A DNA stretch of 64,000 bases from Polycladospora coralii (GCF_014773435.2 NZ_JACXAG020000005.1:154903-218902), one strand, 5' to 3'; numbered from the stretch's first letter, positions 41,478 through 51,175 are shown. Numbers and translations are program-made. The notes: a model not told the origin generated them from the sequence alone.

Positions 41478-42030
41478 TTTTAACCCCACCCTTTATAAAG
41501 GAAATATTAAATCTCAAATAACGAATCAGTAAGCTAAACAATTTTCGAGTTGTGTAAACCATAGCGATAATCATAAACAAACCTAATCCACATAAAATGA
41601 ATGAGATAAACAAGTCGAAAGTTTGAAAAGGGGCAAGCTCACTAACCAGATTGATTAAAGCGAGCAAAGGGGTGATACATAGTACAAAGCTTAAAAGCCA
41701 ACCAGAAAAAACAATACCAAACAGGACAATGACTGGGCCTAATATAATAAAAAAATTAAGAAAACTCAGCCCGATAACTGACCATAAGGCACGCATGATG
41801 TTACGTGAAGTGGCTTTATTAGCAGCTTGATCAACATGATAAGAGGCTAACAGATCTTTTGCAATCTGGTTTGGAGATCCAAGTGATGATGCAATCTGCT
41901 CTTCCGTTTTTCCAGCTTCGGTTCCCAATAAAAAATATTCTTTGTAATCTTGTAAAATGTCTTGTCGTTCGTCTGGAGGTAACACTTTGATTAGTGTGTC
42001 TAACTTTTGTAAAAATTGATCCTTATTCAT
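41470..42030 (-). CDS. HAAS/DUF1700-domain membrane protein
   Basis: The ~186-residue protein begins with a HAAS domain ([54 protein letters not shown]) and has about three membrane helices in the C-terminal half. These proteins accompany PadR repressors. The start at 42030 follows AAGAAGGTGG inside the end of the PadR gene and overlaps it by eight bases. Confidence 0.85.
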   Translation of the reverse strand: MNKDQFLQKLDTLIKVLPPDERQDILQDYKEYFLLGTEAGKTEEQIASSLGSPNQIAKDLLASYHVDQAANKATSRNIMRALWSVIGLSFLNFFIILGPVIVLFGIVFSGWLLSFVLCITPLLALINLVSELAPFQTFDLFISFILCGLGLFMIIAMVYTTRKLFSLLIRYLRFNISFIKGGVKNA

Positions 42031-42346
42031 TGTTACCACCTTCTTTAAGAATTTGATTGACACCTTGCGAAAACTGAGTCCATTCAGCTGTTAATGCTTC
42101 CAGTCTTTCTTTTCCTAAGGAGGTGAGTTGGTAGTATTTACGAGGCGGCCCTTCGTTGGATTCTTTCAAGTAAGTGGTAAAGTAGGATTCTTTGGTAAGT
42201 CGTCGGAGTAAAGGGTATACAGACCCCTCTGAAATTTGGATTTGATCAGATATCATTTGGACCAGTTCATAACCATACCGATCTTTTTGATTTAATAATA
42301 CAAGGACACAGAGCTCCAAAATCCCCTTTTTAAATTGAATATTCAA
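42023..42346 (-). CDS. PadR-family transcriptional regulator
   Basis: The 107-residue protein is a minimal PadR winged helix: [25 protein letters not shown], then [21 protein letters not shown] and the wing [16 protein letters not shown]. It should repress its own three-gene operon. Upstream, TAATATTAAATGTGTTTACA and TATCACTTAGTATTAATT near 42360-42425 are AT-rich and could hold the operator, but I could not define one. Confidence 0.9.
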   Translation of the reverse strand: MNIQFKKGILELCVLVLLNQKDRYGYELVQMISDQIQISEGSVYPLLRRLTKESYFTTYLKESNEGPPRKYYQLTSLGKERLEALTAEWTQFSQGVNQILKEGGNNE

Positions 42347-42578
42347 TTTTCATCACCTAATATTAAATGTGTTTACATGGGATAAATATACATCATCTAA
42401 AGATAGTATATCACTTAGTATTAATTATTGCAAGGTACTGATTTTAACATTATACAATAAATAGGCATTGAGGATCAAGGTGGAGTTTATGGAGGCAGTA
42501 GTGTTTGAATTGAAACTTTTTCAAGATGTAGACGATTACGCAAGGTTTGGATACAATATGGAATAAGGAGGGATTACA

Positions 42579-43022
42579 ATGTCTCAAAACTTTTACTTTC
42601 AACAAATGCAAATGATGGTACAACCGATGCGAGATGAGCTGACACAGCTTGGCATAAAAGAATTAAGAACAACAGAAGAAGTGGATGCTGCATTAAAAGG
42701 AGAAGGCGCGAAAGGCACCGCCCTAATTGTAGTGAATTCAGTTTGTGGCTGTGCGGCGGGTCTTGCACGTCCTGGTGTAGCTCACTCTCTTCAAAATGAT
42801 CAAACACCCGATCATCTTTATACGGTATTTGCCGGACAAGATAAAGAGGCGACCGCACGTGCGCGCGAATATTTTGAAGGACAGCCACCTTCCTCACCTT
42901 CATTTGTCCTCATGAAAGACGGTAAACTTGTACATATGGTACATCGTCATGAAATTGAAAACGTAGCACTAGAGGATATTGCTAAAAACTTAACGGATGC
43001 TTATGATAAATATTGTAATTAA
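42579..43022 (+). CDS. Bacilliredoxin (BrxA/BrxB family)
   Basis: The 147-residue protein has the CGC active site (VVNSVCGCAAGLARPG) and the VFAGQDKEATARAREYF, PPSSPSFVLMKDG and HRHEIEN blocks of YphP/YqiW proteins. It removes bacillithiol from S-bacillithiolated proteins, so the organism should use bacillithiol as its low-molecular-weight thiol. It is monocistronic with AAGGAGG upstream. Confidence 0.94.
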   Translation: MSQNFYFQQMQMMVQPMRDELTQLGIKELRTTEEVDAALKGEGAKGTALIVVNSVCGCAAGLARPGVAHSLQNDQTPDHLYTVFAGQDKEATARAREYFEGQPPSSPSFVLMKDGKLVHMVHRHEIENVALEDIAKNLTDAYDKYCN

Positions 43023-43043
43023 GGTGTGACTCACCTAGATCCT

Positions 43044-43075
43044 GAAAGAACCCTTTTTTACGAAAGGGTTCTTTC
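43044..43075. terminator. Terminator after the bacilliredoxin gene
   Basis: GAAAGAACCCTTT pairs perfectly with AAAGGGTTCTTTC. Confidence 0.85.
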
Positions 43076-43097
43076 CATATGAGAGGGGAGGACAAAT

Positions 43098-43958
43098 ATA
43101 GAGATTATCGCTTTTTTTCTAGTCGCATTGTTTATAGGGATTATTATACTCGTCAATATCTTATATCGGTCTGCACGTAAAAATGTAAAGTCAACTTCTA
43201 CGATACTCCCTCAGCTTGGTTTACGACAACATGCCACACCAGTCGATAAAGAGCTGTACTTGTTAATGGAGGAAATGGATCATCTACTGGAGGATATTAG
43301 GATCACAGATGTTCAAACCAAAATCATGGAGGATTATCAGCTGAGCTTACAAGAATGGGAAAGTAGTTGGTTTGAATGGAAACGAACCGTGCTTATGTTT
43401 TCAATCATAAAGCCAACATCGATTATTTCACCCCTTATTTTAGACATTTGGCAGACGGTTTTAGATCAAGCGGATGATAAGCAGTGGCTACTCGAACGCT
43501 TTCCTTCTCTCGAGCAGGGAAATACAAAGGAACAAGCTTGGTTTGGGTTGTTTTATTTGTGGTTATTTCAACCTACCTCGTATAGTAAGCGTATCTGGGA
43601 GGAAACGCTACGTAAACCATTGGCTAAGTCGTGGATTCAAGATTTTGAACAGGGTGCGATAGAGGAAATTGAAGAGCGCTATTTTCACTTTATGGAGCGT
43701 ACGGCGCATATTAAGGTTTGGCGTATTACAGATGCTTTTATTCATATTATAAAAAAACATCTGCGTAGACTCCATCATCACATTAAGAGATACGGGTCGG
43801 ATCCAGCTAAATTTTATAAACATACACGCAAAAAGATGCGTTCTAGTTTAATGGTGATTTTGTATGAGTCGGTTTATCAATATGAGCAATATCCATCGCC
43901 AAGATTGTCTCGTTCTGTAGAGCAATTGACTTTCGTTCAGCGAAAAAAAGAAGAATGA
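43098..43958 (+). CDS. Membrane-anchored unknown protein
   Basis: The frame has a hydrophobic N-terminal anchor (IIAFFLVALFIGIIILVNIL) and a ~250-residue polar, helical cytoplasmic part rich in Trp, His and Arg (KHLRRLHHHIKRYG). No family was recognised. The first standard start, TTG at 43128, would cut the membrane helix in half. GGGGAGG (43085-43091) is correctly placed for an ATA at 43098 or, less well, an ATT at 43104, both in frame, so initiation is probably at a rare codon. Confidence 0.6.
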   Translation: MEIIAFFLVALFIGIIILVNILYRSARKNVKSTSTILPQLGLRQHATPVDKELYLLMEEMDHLLEDIRITDVQTKIMEDYQLSLQEWESSWFEWKRTVLMFSIIKPTSIISPLILDIWQTVLDQADDKQWLLERFPSLEQGNTKEQAWFGLFYLWLFQPTSYSKRIWEETLRKPLAKSWIQDFEQGAIEEIEERYFHFMERTAHIKVWRITDAFIHIIKKHLRRLHHHIKRYGSDPAKFYKHTRKKMRSSLMVILYESVYQYEQYPSPRLSRSVEQLTFVQRKKEE

Positions 43959-43990
43959 AGCGCCAGTTAAGATGACTGGCGCTTGCTTTA
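43958..43990. terminator. Convergent terminator
   Basis: AAGCGCCAGT pairs with ACTGGCGCTT between the membrane protein gene (+) and the esterase gene (-). Confidence 0.8.
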
Positions 43991-44722
43991 GTACTTAAAG
44001 AAAAAGGAGAGGGCAGCTGTCAAATCACGTTGCCAAAAACCCCAAGTATGATCACCTTCAGCTTCTACGTATTGAACATTAGCTCGCTTTTCTTCTAGTA
44101 ATCGAAATACTTCACGGTTTCTTGTAAGAAAATTTAGCTTGCCCAGGTGGGTAGGTACGGATGTTTCTGATTTGCCAATGGATTGATAGATCTTAAAATG
44201 GCTGAGAGAAGAGGATTTTAAAATGGTTTCCTTGGTCTCTTCTGAAAAAGCACCTGACTGTGATAAGATGTTGTGAAATAGCTCAGGATAGGCTAAAGCG
44301 ATTTGTAGAGATACAGTTGCCCCAAGTGAGGATCCACCGATCACAAATGTACTGGATAGTGGAGAAACCCCATACTGATCCTGTAAAAGGGGAAGAAGTT
44401 CATTCACAATCATATGGATATGTGCCTGGTGTTTGCTTCCTTTTGGTGCGTATGTGTCTGTGCGAATTTCTTTATTTATTGGAACGGAAACTAGCATTAC
44501 CGGTTTTATTTCTTTATTTTGAATCATGGTATGGGCCTGCGTGACGATACGACCTAAATTAAAATAGTCGGTACCATCATGAAGAATAAGTACTGGATAA
44601 TCTTGATCGGCTTGGAAACCGGGAGGTAAATAAATTAATATCTCTTTTGTTTCATTTAAAGCTGTACTTTGTAATACTTCTTTTTTTATGGTTCTTTGGC
44701 TTGTTGTTTGCATTTGATTCAT
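43988..44722 (-). CDS. Esterase-family alpha/beta hydrolase (enterochelin esterase-like)
   Basis: The 244-residue protein matches the putative-esterase / Fes-like group: ILIYLPPGFQADQDYPVLIL and HDGTDYFNLGRI, the nucleophile elbow GGSSLGA and the catalytic His near the end (AEGDHTWGFWQRDL). It lacks a signal peptide. Related enzymes hydrolyse siderophore esters or other cytoplasmic esters, but no siderophore genes are nearby. It is monocistronic. Confidence 0.85.
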   Translation of the reverse strand: MNQMQTTSQRTIKKEVLQSTALNETKEILIYLPPGFQADQDYPVLILHDGTDYFNLGRIVTQAHTMIQNKEIKPVMLVSVPINKEIRTDTYAPKGSKHQAHIHMIVNELLPLLQDQYGVSPLSSTFVIGGSSLGATVSLQIALAYPELFHNILSQSGAFSEETKETILKSSSLSHFKIYQSIGKSETSVPTHLGKLNFLTRNREVFRLLEEKRANVQYVEAEGDHTWGFWQRDLTAALSFFFKY

Positions 44723-44941
44723 CCCAACGTTTCTTAGACTTGGTGGGTACTTTTAATAGTCTTACCCTTTTTTACATAAGTATATCTTGGTCGCAAGCAT
44801 TCATTAATTGTATTAACTACTATACAGGAATATGAATCGCGGATGTTGTCGATTTTGGTAAGGTTTATATATACCGTATTACGTAATTGGATTTTTGACC
44901 AAATAATAGGAATAGATTTAAAATAAAGGGGATATGAAACT

Positions 44942-46900
44942 TTGCGAAAGGATGAAGCTCAAATGAATATGGATCAACCCGTGTGGATGCCACAAAGTGC
45001 AGATATACAAAGGACTAGATTATATCAATGGATGCAAAAATTAGGTTTTGACTCGTATGATGTATTTTATCAAGCCTCGATTCGTGATATTGATTGGTTG
45101 TGGAATGAAGCGGTAACCGATTTGGGCATAGAATGGCTGACTCCTTATCAACATGTAAGAAAAATAGGTCGCAGGGTACCATGGACAGAATGGTTTGTCG
45201 GTGGTGAACTAAACATCACTTCGAGTTGTTTAGATCCCGTGCTACAGCATCAGCAGGCGCTGATTTGGGAAGGGGAGGATGGAGAAGTTGTATCTTACAC
45301 CTACGCTAAATTAGCAAAAGAGGTGGATCGTTTTGCCCGAGGGCTCCGATCAATTGGAATTGAACGAGGGGACCGGATTGCGATTTATCTACCTATGATT
45401 GCTGAAAACGTAGTTGCCATGTTAGCGATTGCCAAAATCGGAGCGATATTTACTCCTTGTTTCTCTGGATATGGAGCAGATGCGGTTGCAACCAGAATCC
45501 AATCATGTGAAGCCAAAGTATTAATTACTGCGGATGGATTTATGCGTCGCGGGAAAATCGTAAAGATGAAAGAGGAAGCAGATCGTGCTGTGATCAGCTC
45601 ACCTTCAATTGAAAAAGTGATCGTAGTGAAACGCTTAAATCGCGCCTGTCCGTGGCATGATAAAAGAGACATTGACTGGGAGCAACTTTCGCAAGATTTG
45701 AAACCGCTTTCGGCCACTGTAATGAATGCCTCCGATCCATTTATGATCATCTATACATCGGGTACGACTGGAAAGCCGAAAGGAACCGTACACACACACG
45801 CTGGTTTTCCGATTAAAGCAGCGTTTGATGCTGCTTATGGGTTTGATTTCAAACCGAAAGATATCTTGTTCTGGTTTACAGATATGGGATGGATGATGGG
45901 GCCTTGGATGGTATTTGCTTCATTGCTAAACAAAGGTACGATGCTCATATTTGAGGGAACACCTGATTATCCGACGCCTGCACGATTGTGGGATCTATGT
46001 GAAAAACATGGTGTAACCCATTTAGGAATTTCTCCTACTTTAATTCGATCACTAATGAAACAAGATGAAGCTTATCTACAACTACACGACTTAAGTAAGG
46101 TCCGGGTATTGGGTTCTACAGGAGAGACATGGAATCCTGATCCCTGGTTTTGGTTATTTGAGCGGGTAGGTCAAAAGCGCATTCCGATTATTAATTACTC
46201 AGGAGGGACAGAAATATCGGGTGGAATCTTAGGTAATACACTGATTCAACCGATTGTGCCTTGTGGTTTTTCAGGTCCTTTACCCGGTATGGATGTAGAT
46301 GTTTGGGACGAATCAGGTAATGCTGTAACGGATCAAGTAGGAGAACTAGTCATTAAACAGCCATGGGTGGGGATGACAAATAGTTTCTGGAAAGCAGACG
46401 AGCGCTATGTGGACACATACTGGAAGCGATGGCCAGAAATCTGGGTGCATGGAGATTGGGTGGTTAAGGCAAGTACGGGATATTGGTATGTTACCGGGCG
46501 ATCAGATGATACATTAAAAATAGCGGGTAAGCGTCTTGGACCAGCCGAAATGGAGTCTGTCTTAGTCGATTATCCGATTGTATTGGAAGCCGCAACGATC
46601 GGTGTCCCAGATCGGGAGAAAGGGGAGGTAGCGGTTTGCTTTGTAGTGATAAAGGAAAGCAAACAAGCGCATCTTGAATTACAATCCACTTTAATACAGT
46701 TTGTTGCTGAGCGACTTGGAAAAGCACTTAAACCCAAACAAGTTTATATTATTCCAGAGCTCCCTAAAACAAGAAATGGAAAAGTCCTGCGGAGAGTGCT
46801 TAAAAATGCTTATCTCGGAAATGATATGGGTGATTTGTCTTCACTTGAAAAAATATCTACCATAGACTACGTGCAACAAATAAGCCCGTATCGAACTTAA
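44942..46900 (+). CDS. Acyl-CoA synthetase (AMP-forming, acetyl-CoA synthetase-like)
   Basis: The ~650-residue protein belongs to the ANL superfamily. An ACAS N-terminal region is followed by the AMP-binding core with IYTSGTTGKPKGTVHTHAG, then YVTGRSDDTLKIAGKRLGPA and the C-terminal catalytic Lys in LPKTRNGKVLRRVLK. It activates a short or branched carboxylate to its CoA thioester. TTG at 44942 or ATG at 44963 (AAAGGA upstream) are both possible starts. The branched-chain and enoyl-CoA genes at 49.6-55.8 kb make a carboxylic-acid degradation role plausible. Confidence 0.88.
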   Translation: MRKDEAQMNMDQPVWMPQSADIQRTRLYQWMQKLGFDSYDVFYQASIRDIDWLWNEAVTDLGIEWLTPYQHVRKIGRRVPWTEWFVGGELNITSSCLDPVLQHQQALIWEGEDGEVVSYTYAKLAKEVDRFARGLRSIGIERGDRIAIYLPMIAENVVAMLAIAKIGAIFTPCFSGYGADAVATRIQSCEAKVLITADGFMRRGKIVKMKEEADRAVISSPSIEKVIVVKRLNRACPWHDKRDIDWEQLSQDLKPLSATVMNASDPFMIIYTSGTTGKPKGTVHTHAGFPIKAAFDAAYGFDFKPKDILFWFTDMGWMMGPWMVFASLLNKGTMLIFEGTPDYPTPARLWDLCEKHGVTHLGISPTLIRSLMKQDEAYLQLHDLSKVRVLGSTGETWNPDPWFWLFERVGQKRIPIINYSGGTEISGGILGNTLIQPIVPCGFSGPLPGMDVDVWDESGNAVTDQVGELVIKQPWVGMTNSFWKADERYVDTYWKRWPEIWVHGDWVVKASTGYWYVTGRSDDTLKIAGKRLGPAEMESVLVDYPIVLEAATIGVPDREKGEVAVCFVVIKESKQAHLELQSTLIQFVAERLGKALKPKQVYIIPELPKTRNGKVLRRVLKNAYLGNDMGDLSSLEKISTIDYVQQISPYRT

Positions 46901-46936
46901 CAACTTAATCGTATACGCAGATCATACACCTTTCTT

Positions 46937-46970
46937 ATTCCTAGGTCGAAACGAACCTAGGAATATTTTT
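46937..46970 (+). terminator. Terminator of the acyl-CoA synthetase gene
   Basis: ATTCCTAGGT pairs with ACCTAGGAAT and is followed by ATTTTT. Confidence 0.9.
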
Positions 46971-47006
46971 ATGTGGAATTCAGCCTTTTCATCATTAGGG
47001 TGGGTT

Positions 47007-47092
47007 AAGCCCCTCACTTCTATAAGTAGGGCTTTTATCAGGTGGAGTAGAGTCACCACCTGGTTCCCCGATGTTTCAGCCTTGTCTGAAAC
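47007..47092 (+). other. Cluster of three hairpins upstream of sigI
   Basis: Three successive stem-loops occur in 86 bp: AAGCCC/GGGCTT (47007-47034, then TTTT), ATCAGGTGG/CCACCTGGT (47037-47064) and GTTTCAG/CTGAAAC (47073-47092). The 348-bp gap between 46900 and 47249 holds these and the sigI promoter region. They may be a terminator followed by a structured leader. Confidence 0.5.
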
Positions 47093-47248
47093 GCGTTCAC
47101 TTACATATTAGTCTTATTTTTTTGTATAAATTATATTTTTTTGCGGACGTTGCGCTAAGAACGTGTTACTATATATAAATGTTGTTGAAGTGGACACAAA
47201 AAAGGAAATGTATACGAATAATTAATTAGGGAGAGGTGTCGGTTTTGC

Positions 47249-47956
47249 ATGCTTCAGGGAATCGACTTAGATACACGCGTCAGACAAGTACAAGAGACTA
47301 ACTTGCCTGAACATCGAAATGAGCTTTTAAAAGAACTAGAACCAAATGTTCGCAGAATCGCATCACGCATATGCAAGCGTATCATTACAGAGCAAGATGA
47401 TGAGTACATGATTTGTTACAATGCTTTAAATGAAGCAATTGAGGATTTCGATGAAAAACATCAGTCTACTTTCTTCACATTTGCAAATCAGGTCGCTCAG
47501 AGACGATTGATCGACTACTTTAGACAGGAAAGAAAGCATCGGCAGTTGACATCATTAACACCTACAGATGAGTTGGGGGACGTTGATAGTCATCCAGAAA
47601 TGATAGGAAGATCATTTGCCCAACATGATGAAGAAAATTTGTCAGCATTACGTCAAATGGAAGTACAAGAATATAGTGCTTCATTGGCAAAGTATGGACT
47701 AAACATGTCGCAATTAGTAAAAAAAGCACCAAAGCATGTAGATACACGAAATCATTTACGACAAGTTGCCAATCTCCTTGCAAAAGACATGCATACATTC
47801 GAAAAATTATGCCTCAAAAAAAGAATTCCTAAAGAACGTGTGCAAGCTTTGGGAGTAAATCGGCGTACACTAAGTCGTCACCGTGTCTATATTATTGCTT
47901 TAACGATTTTAATTAAAGAAGACTTTTTTTACATTCGACATTACATTGGCATTTGA
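47249..47956 (+). CDS. sigI: RNA polymerase sigma factor SigI
   Basis: The 235-residue protein has the SigI layout: a sigma region 2 (DDEYMICYNALNEAIEDFDE followed by TFFTFANQVAQRRLIDYFRQ and ERKH) and the SigI C-terminal domain (LRQVANLLAKDMHTFEKLCL with KKRIPKERVQALGVNRRTLS). SigI factors respond to heat or cell-surface polysaccharide. The rsgI gene follows after 3 bp. The ribosome site GGGAGAGG is unusually far from the ATG (about 12 bases). Confidence 0.93.
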   Translation: MLQGIDLDTRVRQVQETNLPEHRNELLKELEPNVRRIASRICKRIITEQDDEYMICYNALNEAIEDFDEKHQSTFFTFANQVAQRRLIDYFRQERKHRQLTSLTPTDELGDVDSHPEMIGRSFAQHDEENLSALRQMEVQEYSASLAKYGLNMSQLVKKAPKHVDTRNHLRQVANLLAKDMHTFEKLCLKKRIPKERVQALGVNRRTLSRHRVYIIALTILIKEDFFYIRHYIGI

Positions 47957-47980
47957 TCATTGAGAAAGGAGCGCTCATCG

Positions 47981-49129
47981 TTGAAAGCCAAAGGAATCAT
48001 CATGGAGATCAAGGGTAAGCATTATATCGTGCTCACTCCAGATGGTAATTTTGTAACTGTGCCCAGACAGAGGTTTGCGCAGCTTGGTGAAGAAATTGAA
48101 ATCGTACAAGAAGAGCGGCGAAAATTCCCGCGACCTTCACTTGTATTTAAAGGCCTTTCTATTGCTACGGCAGTTATGATCGGGTTATTCCTCATTATTC
48201 CTGGATTTTTTTCAAATGAACAAGTACATGCGAGTAGCTATATTTACCTAGATGTACAACCAAGCATTGAAATTGAAATAGATGATGAGAATCAGATCCG
48301 CAATGTGAAGCCACTAAACAAAGAAGCGGAGCAAATTTTAAAAAAGATAGATTGGAAAGATGATGGAGTAGAAGATTTTGCCATCGTATTTCTGAAGACA
48401 TATAAAGAGACTGGAAAGGTACTTGCACGTGATCAAGTCGTGGTGTCAGGCATTAGTGACGCGGATGAAAAGAAACCAGACTTAGATGAAGTACAGTCTT
48501 CTATCCAGAAAAAAATTGAAAATGAAAAAGAATTAGGTCTTAGTGTGCATACATTAAACGCCCCTACAGACTTAAAAAAAGGTGCAAAAGAAACGGGTAT
48601 TTCACCTACAACCTATCTCATGTATGTGATGGCAAAAAAAGAAGGAAAAGTGAAGTCCATTGAAGAGATTGATGATAAATCGATTGCGGAGTGGACTGCT
48701 GATAGTGAACAAATCTCTGAAGTGATTAAAAACCCACCTTCCTCAGAGCATGAGTGGGAAGAGTTGATTTCCAAGGATGAAATTGAAGAAACAGCCAAAG
48801 AGATTAAAAATGAGCAAAAAGCAGGTGTAACAGATCTTCCAAACCAAGATGCTTCTGAGGATCCTAAGCCGGAAGAGCCCAATACATCTGAAGAAGTAAA
48901 AACAGATGTGAAGCAGAAAGAGAATACGACAGAGCCTGCAAATGATCCGGTGGTTGAACCAGGTGAGTCCAATCAACCTCATACAGAGGAGCCAAAAACA
49001 GAGGAACCGAAAGAACGCGAACCGGAAGGTACGATTGATCCTGTAAAACCAACACCTACAGAGCCTGAGGAGATTAAAGAAAAACCCAATCAGAGTGATC
49101 AGACGATTTCAGACGACCCTATTCTTTAA
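47981..49129 (+). CDS. rsgI: Anti-sigma factor RsgI, with a low-complexity C-terminus
   Basis: The ~382-residue protein has the RsgI N-terminal anti-sigma domain (KGIIMEIKGKHYIVLTPDGN), one membrane helix (GLSIATAVMIGLFLIIPGFF) and an extracytoplasmic RsgI-type domain (SSYIYLDVQPSIEIEIDDEN). The C-terminal ~110 residues are a Glu/Pro/Thr/Lys-rich disordered stretch instead of the carbohydrate-binding modules found in clostridial RsgIs. The TTG at 47981 has AAAGGAG upstream; the frame opens at 47960. It should hold SigI at the membrane. Confidence 0.9.
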   Translation: MKAKGIIMEIKGKHYIVLTPDGNFVTVPRQRFAQLGEEIEIVQEERRKFPRPSLVFKGLSIATAVMIGLFLIIPGFFSNEQVHASSYIYLDVQPSIEIEIDDENQIRNVKPLNKEAEQILKKIDWKDDGVEDFAIVFLKTYKETGKVLARDQVVVSGISDADEKKPDLDEVQSSIQKKIENEKELGLSVHTLNAPTDLKKGAKETGISPTTYLMYVMAKKEGKVKSIEEIDDKSIAEWTADSEQISEVIKNPPSSEHEWEELISKDEIEETAKEIKNEQKAGVTDLPNQDASEDPKPEEPNTSEEVKTDVKQKENTTEPANDPVVEPGESNQPHTEEPKTEEPKEREPEGTIDPVKPTPTEPEEIKEKPNQSDQTISDDPIL

Positions 49130-49197
49130 AATTTCTCCCTTTGCTTAGTTGACATCTCCCCGTACAGCTTTTAGCAGAAAGAGAGGAATTGAGTCAG

Positions 49198-49452
49198 GTG
49201 AAAGGGATAGGGATAATTCGTCACATGGATGGTTTAGGTCGAATTGTGCTTCCAAAACAAATAAGGGAGTTTCTAGATCTTTATTCACAAGATGGGGTGG
49301 AAATCTATCTAGATCGACAAGAAATAATCATTGAAAAATATATGCCTAGAAAATGTGTCTTGTGCGATCAAAATGCGTATCTGATCGCATATAAAGAAAA
49401 AATTCTTTGTCAGGTATGCATTGAAGACATAGCAGGATATGTAAAAAACTAA
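49198..49452 (+). CDS. AbrB/SpoVT-family regulator with a CxxC...CxxC tail
   Basis: The ~84-residue protein has an AbrB swapped-hairpin DNA-binding domain (KGIGIIRHMDGLGRIVLPKQ with IREFLDL and the EIYLDRQEIIIEKY strand). The C-terminus adds CVLCDQNAYLIAYKEKILCQVC, two CxxC pairs that could bind zinc, as in Abh/AbrB-like transition-state regulators. GTG at 49198 is the preferred start; a TTG at 49189 is open but is too close to its GAGAGG site. Confidence 0.85.
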   Translation: MKGIGIIRHMDGLGRIVLPKQIREFLDLYSQDGVEIYLDRQEIIIEKYMPRKCVLCDQNAYLIAYKEKILCQVCIEDIAGYVKN

Positions 49453-49595
49453 GGGACAACGGGTGTTGTTTCTTTTTTTATCACAAAACTGACAAACAAC
49501 CGCTTGTTTGGTAAAATGGAGATGTGTGCTCTGAATAAAAATATTATTTAAAAAAGTATCCTGAAAACGCTTACTTCAAGTGGGAGGGAGATCGC

Positions 49596-50369
49596 TTGAA
49601 AGATCACTTTGTCAAATTTGAAAAACAGGGAGCAGTGGGTCATGTTCGGCTCAATAGACCTGATGTCTTGAATGCACTTCACTCTGATTTGATAAGAGAA
49701 TTAGCGGATGTGATGGACAGATTTGACCAGGACGAAGAAATTCGTGTGATCATCCTGACGGGTAATGAAAAAGCATTTGCAGCCGGTGCAGATATTGAAG
49801 AGTTACGGGCTGCTACACCCACAGACTTCATGCGAAACGCTTTTTTTGCAGATTGGGGACGAATACGGCAAATATCAAAGCCAATCATTGCAGCTGTAAG
49901 TGGCTTTGCTCTAGGTGGTGGCTGTGAGTTAGCGATGTGTTGTGATTTGATTGTTGCCTCCGAAACTGCAAAGTTTGGTCAACCAGAGATTAATCTTGGG
50001 GTTATTCCGGGAGCAGGTGGTACGCAGAGACTTACACGTGCACTAGGTGAAAAACGTGCCTTACAGTTGATTTTGACTGGGGAAATGCTTTCGGCTGAAG
50101 AAGCTTTACATGCCGGTTTGATCAATAAAGTTGTACCGGTTGATGATCTGGCAGCGGAAGCGAATCAATTGGCGTTGAAAATCGCTGCAAGACCACCACT
50201 CGCTGTACAGCTTGCCAAAAAAGCGGTTTACAAAGCAAATGATCTCACACTAGAAGAAGGACTACAGTTTGAGCAACATGCTTTTTATTTGTTATTTGCA
50301 ACTGAAGACCAAACAGAAGGCATGGATGCTTTTGTTGAAAAAAGAAAAGCGACATTTCAAGGGAAATAA
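49596..50369 (+). CDS. Enoyl-CoA hydratase/isomerase family protein (crotonase type)
   Basis: The 257-residue protein is a crotonase: AFAAGADIEELRA and ALGGGCELAMCCDLIVASET form the oxyanion hole, and the two catalytic Glu positions are present (ELAMCCD; GQPEINLGVIPGAGGTQRL). This pattern fits a true hydratase adding water to 2-enoyl-CoA. It starts at TTG behind GGGAGGGAG. It is 14 bp upstream of a second crotonase gene, so the two act in one pathway. Confidence 0.92.
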   Translation: MKDHFVKFEKQGAVGHVRLNRPDVLNALHSDLIRELADVMDRFDQDEEIRVIILTGNEKAFAAGADIEELRAATPTDFMRNAFFADWGRIRQISKPIIAAVSGFALGGGCELAMCCDLIVASETAKFGQPEINLGVIPGAGGTQRLTRALGEKRALQLILTGEMLSAEEALHAGLINKVVPVDDLAAEANQLALKIAARPPLAVQLAKKAVYKANDLTLEEGLQFEQHAFYLLFATEDQTEGMDAFVEKRKATFQGK

Positions 50370-50383
50370 TAGGAGGTTTTACC

Positions 50384-51175
50384 ATGTCAGCAGAAGTTGT
50401 AAAGTTAAGTAAACAAGATGGCGTAGGGATTCTTACCTTAAATCGTCCAGAAGTATTTAATGCGATTAATCAAGATTTACTTAGTACTTTATCAGAAAAA
50501 TTGACGGAAATTGAAAATGATGATGAGATTCGTGCTGTGGTACTCACAGGTGAAGGAAAGGCATTTTGTTCTGGTCAAGATTTAAAGGATGTTTCCATTT
50601 TACAGAGTGGTGAAGAGATTTCACTGGGGGGTCCAGTAAGAGAAAGATATAACCCACTTGTGATGCAAATGGTCAATTTACGTAAACCAATCATTGCAGC
50701 TGTAAATGGTATTGCAGCAGGCGCTGGATTTAGTTTAGCTTTAGCTTGTGACATGCGATTTGTAGCAGCTGAAAGTAAAATGGTGCAAGCGTTTGTACGG
50801 ATTGGTTTAGCGCCAGATACAGGCTCTAGCTACTTCTTGCCACGTCTTGTCGGTGTCGGTAAAGCCATGGAACTGATGTTTACAGGTAAAGATATTACGG
50901 CAGAAGAAGCTTTACAGTTGGGAATTGCTAATCAAGTATTGCCACAAGACCAATTGTTGCCCGCTACACTTGCATTTGCTAAAAAGCTAGCACAAGGACC
51001 TACTAAGGCCATTGGACTTACAAAGCAGGCCGTATATCGTGGTGCCGAGCTTAATGTTGCAGACGCTTTAGAGTATGAAGCTGTTGTGCAAGATGAAGCT
51101 GGGAAGACACATGATTTCCTTGAAGGAGTACAAGCTTTTGCCGAAAAACGTTTCCCAAAATATCGCGGGAAATAG
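50384..51175 (+). CDS. Crotonase-family isomerase (PaaG-like)
   Basis: The 263-residue protein resembles 2-(1,2-epoxy-1,2-dihydrophenyl)acetyl-CoA isomerases (PaaG): FCSGQDLKDVS, IAAGAGFSLALACDMRFVAA and IGLAPDTGSSYFLPRLVG. The hydratase Glu of the first crotonase (EINLGVIPGAGG) is replaced, with Asp in LAPDTGSS, as in PaaG, so isomerase activity is likelier than hydration. No other phenylacetate genes are in the window, so the physiological substrate is open. The ATG has AGGAGG. Confidence 0.85.
   Translation: MSAEVVKLSKQDGVGILTLNRPEVFNAINQDLLSTLSEKLTEIENDDEIRAVVLTGEGKAFCSGQDLKDVSILQSGEEISLGGPVRERYNPLVMQMVNLRKPIIAAVNGIAAGAGFSLALACDMRFVAAESKMVQAFVRIGLAPDTGSSYFLPRLVGVGKAMELMFTGKDITAEEALQLGIANQVLPQDQLLPATLAFAKKLAQGPTKAIGLTKQAVYRGAELNVADALEYEAVVQDEAGKTHDFLEGVQAFAEKRFPKYRGK

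Noticed and set aside
49149..49334. 61-codon frame overlapping the AbrB-type gene
   Set aside because: It is a shadow in another frame of a clear AbrB domain.
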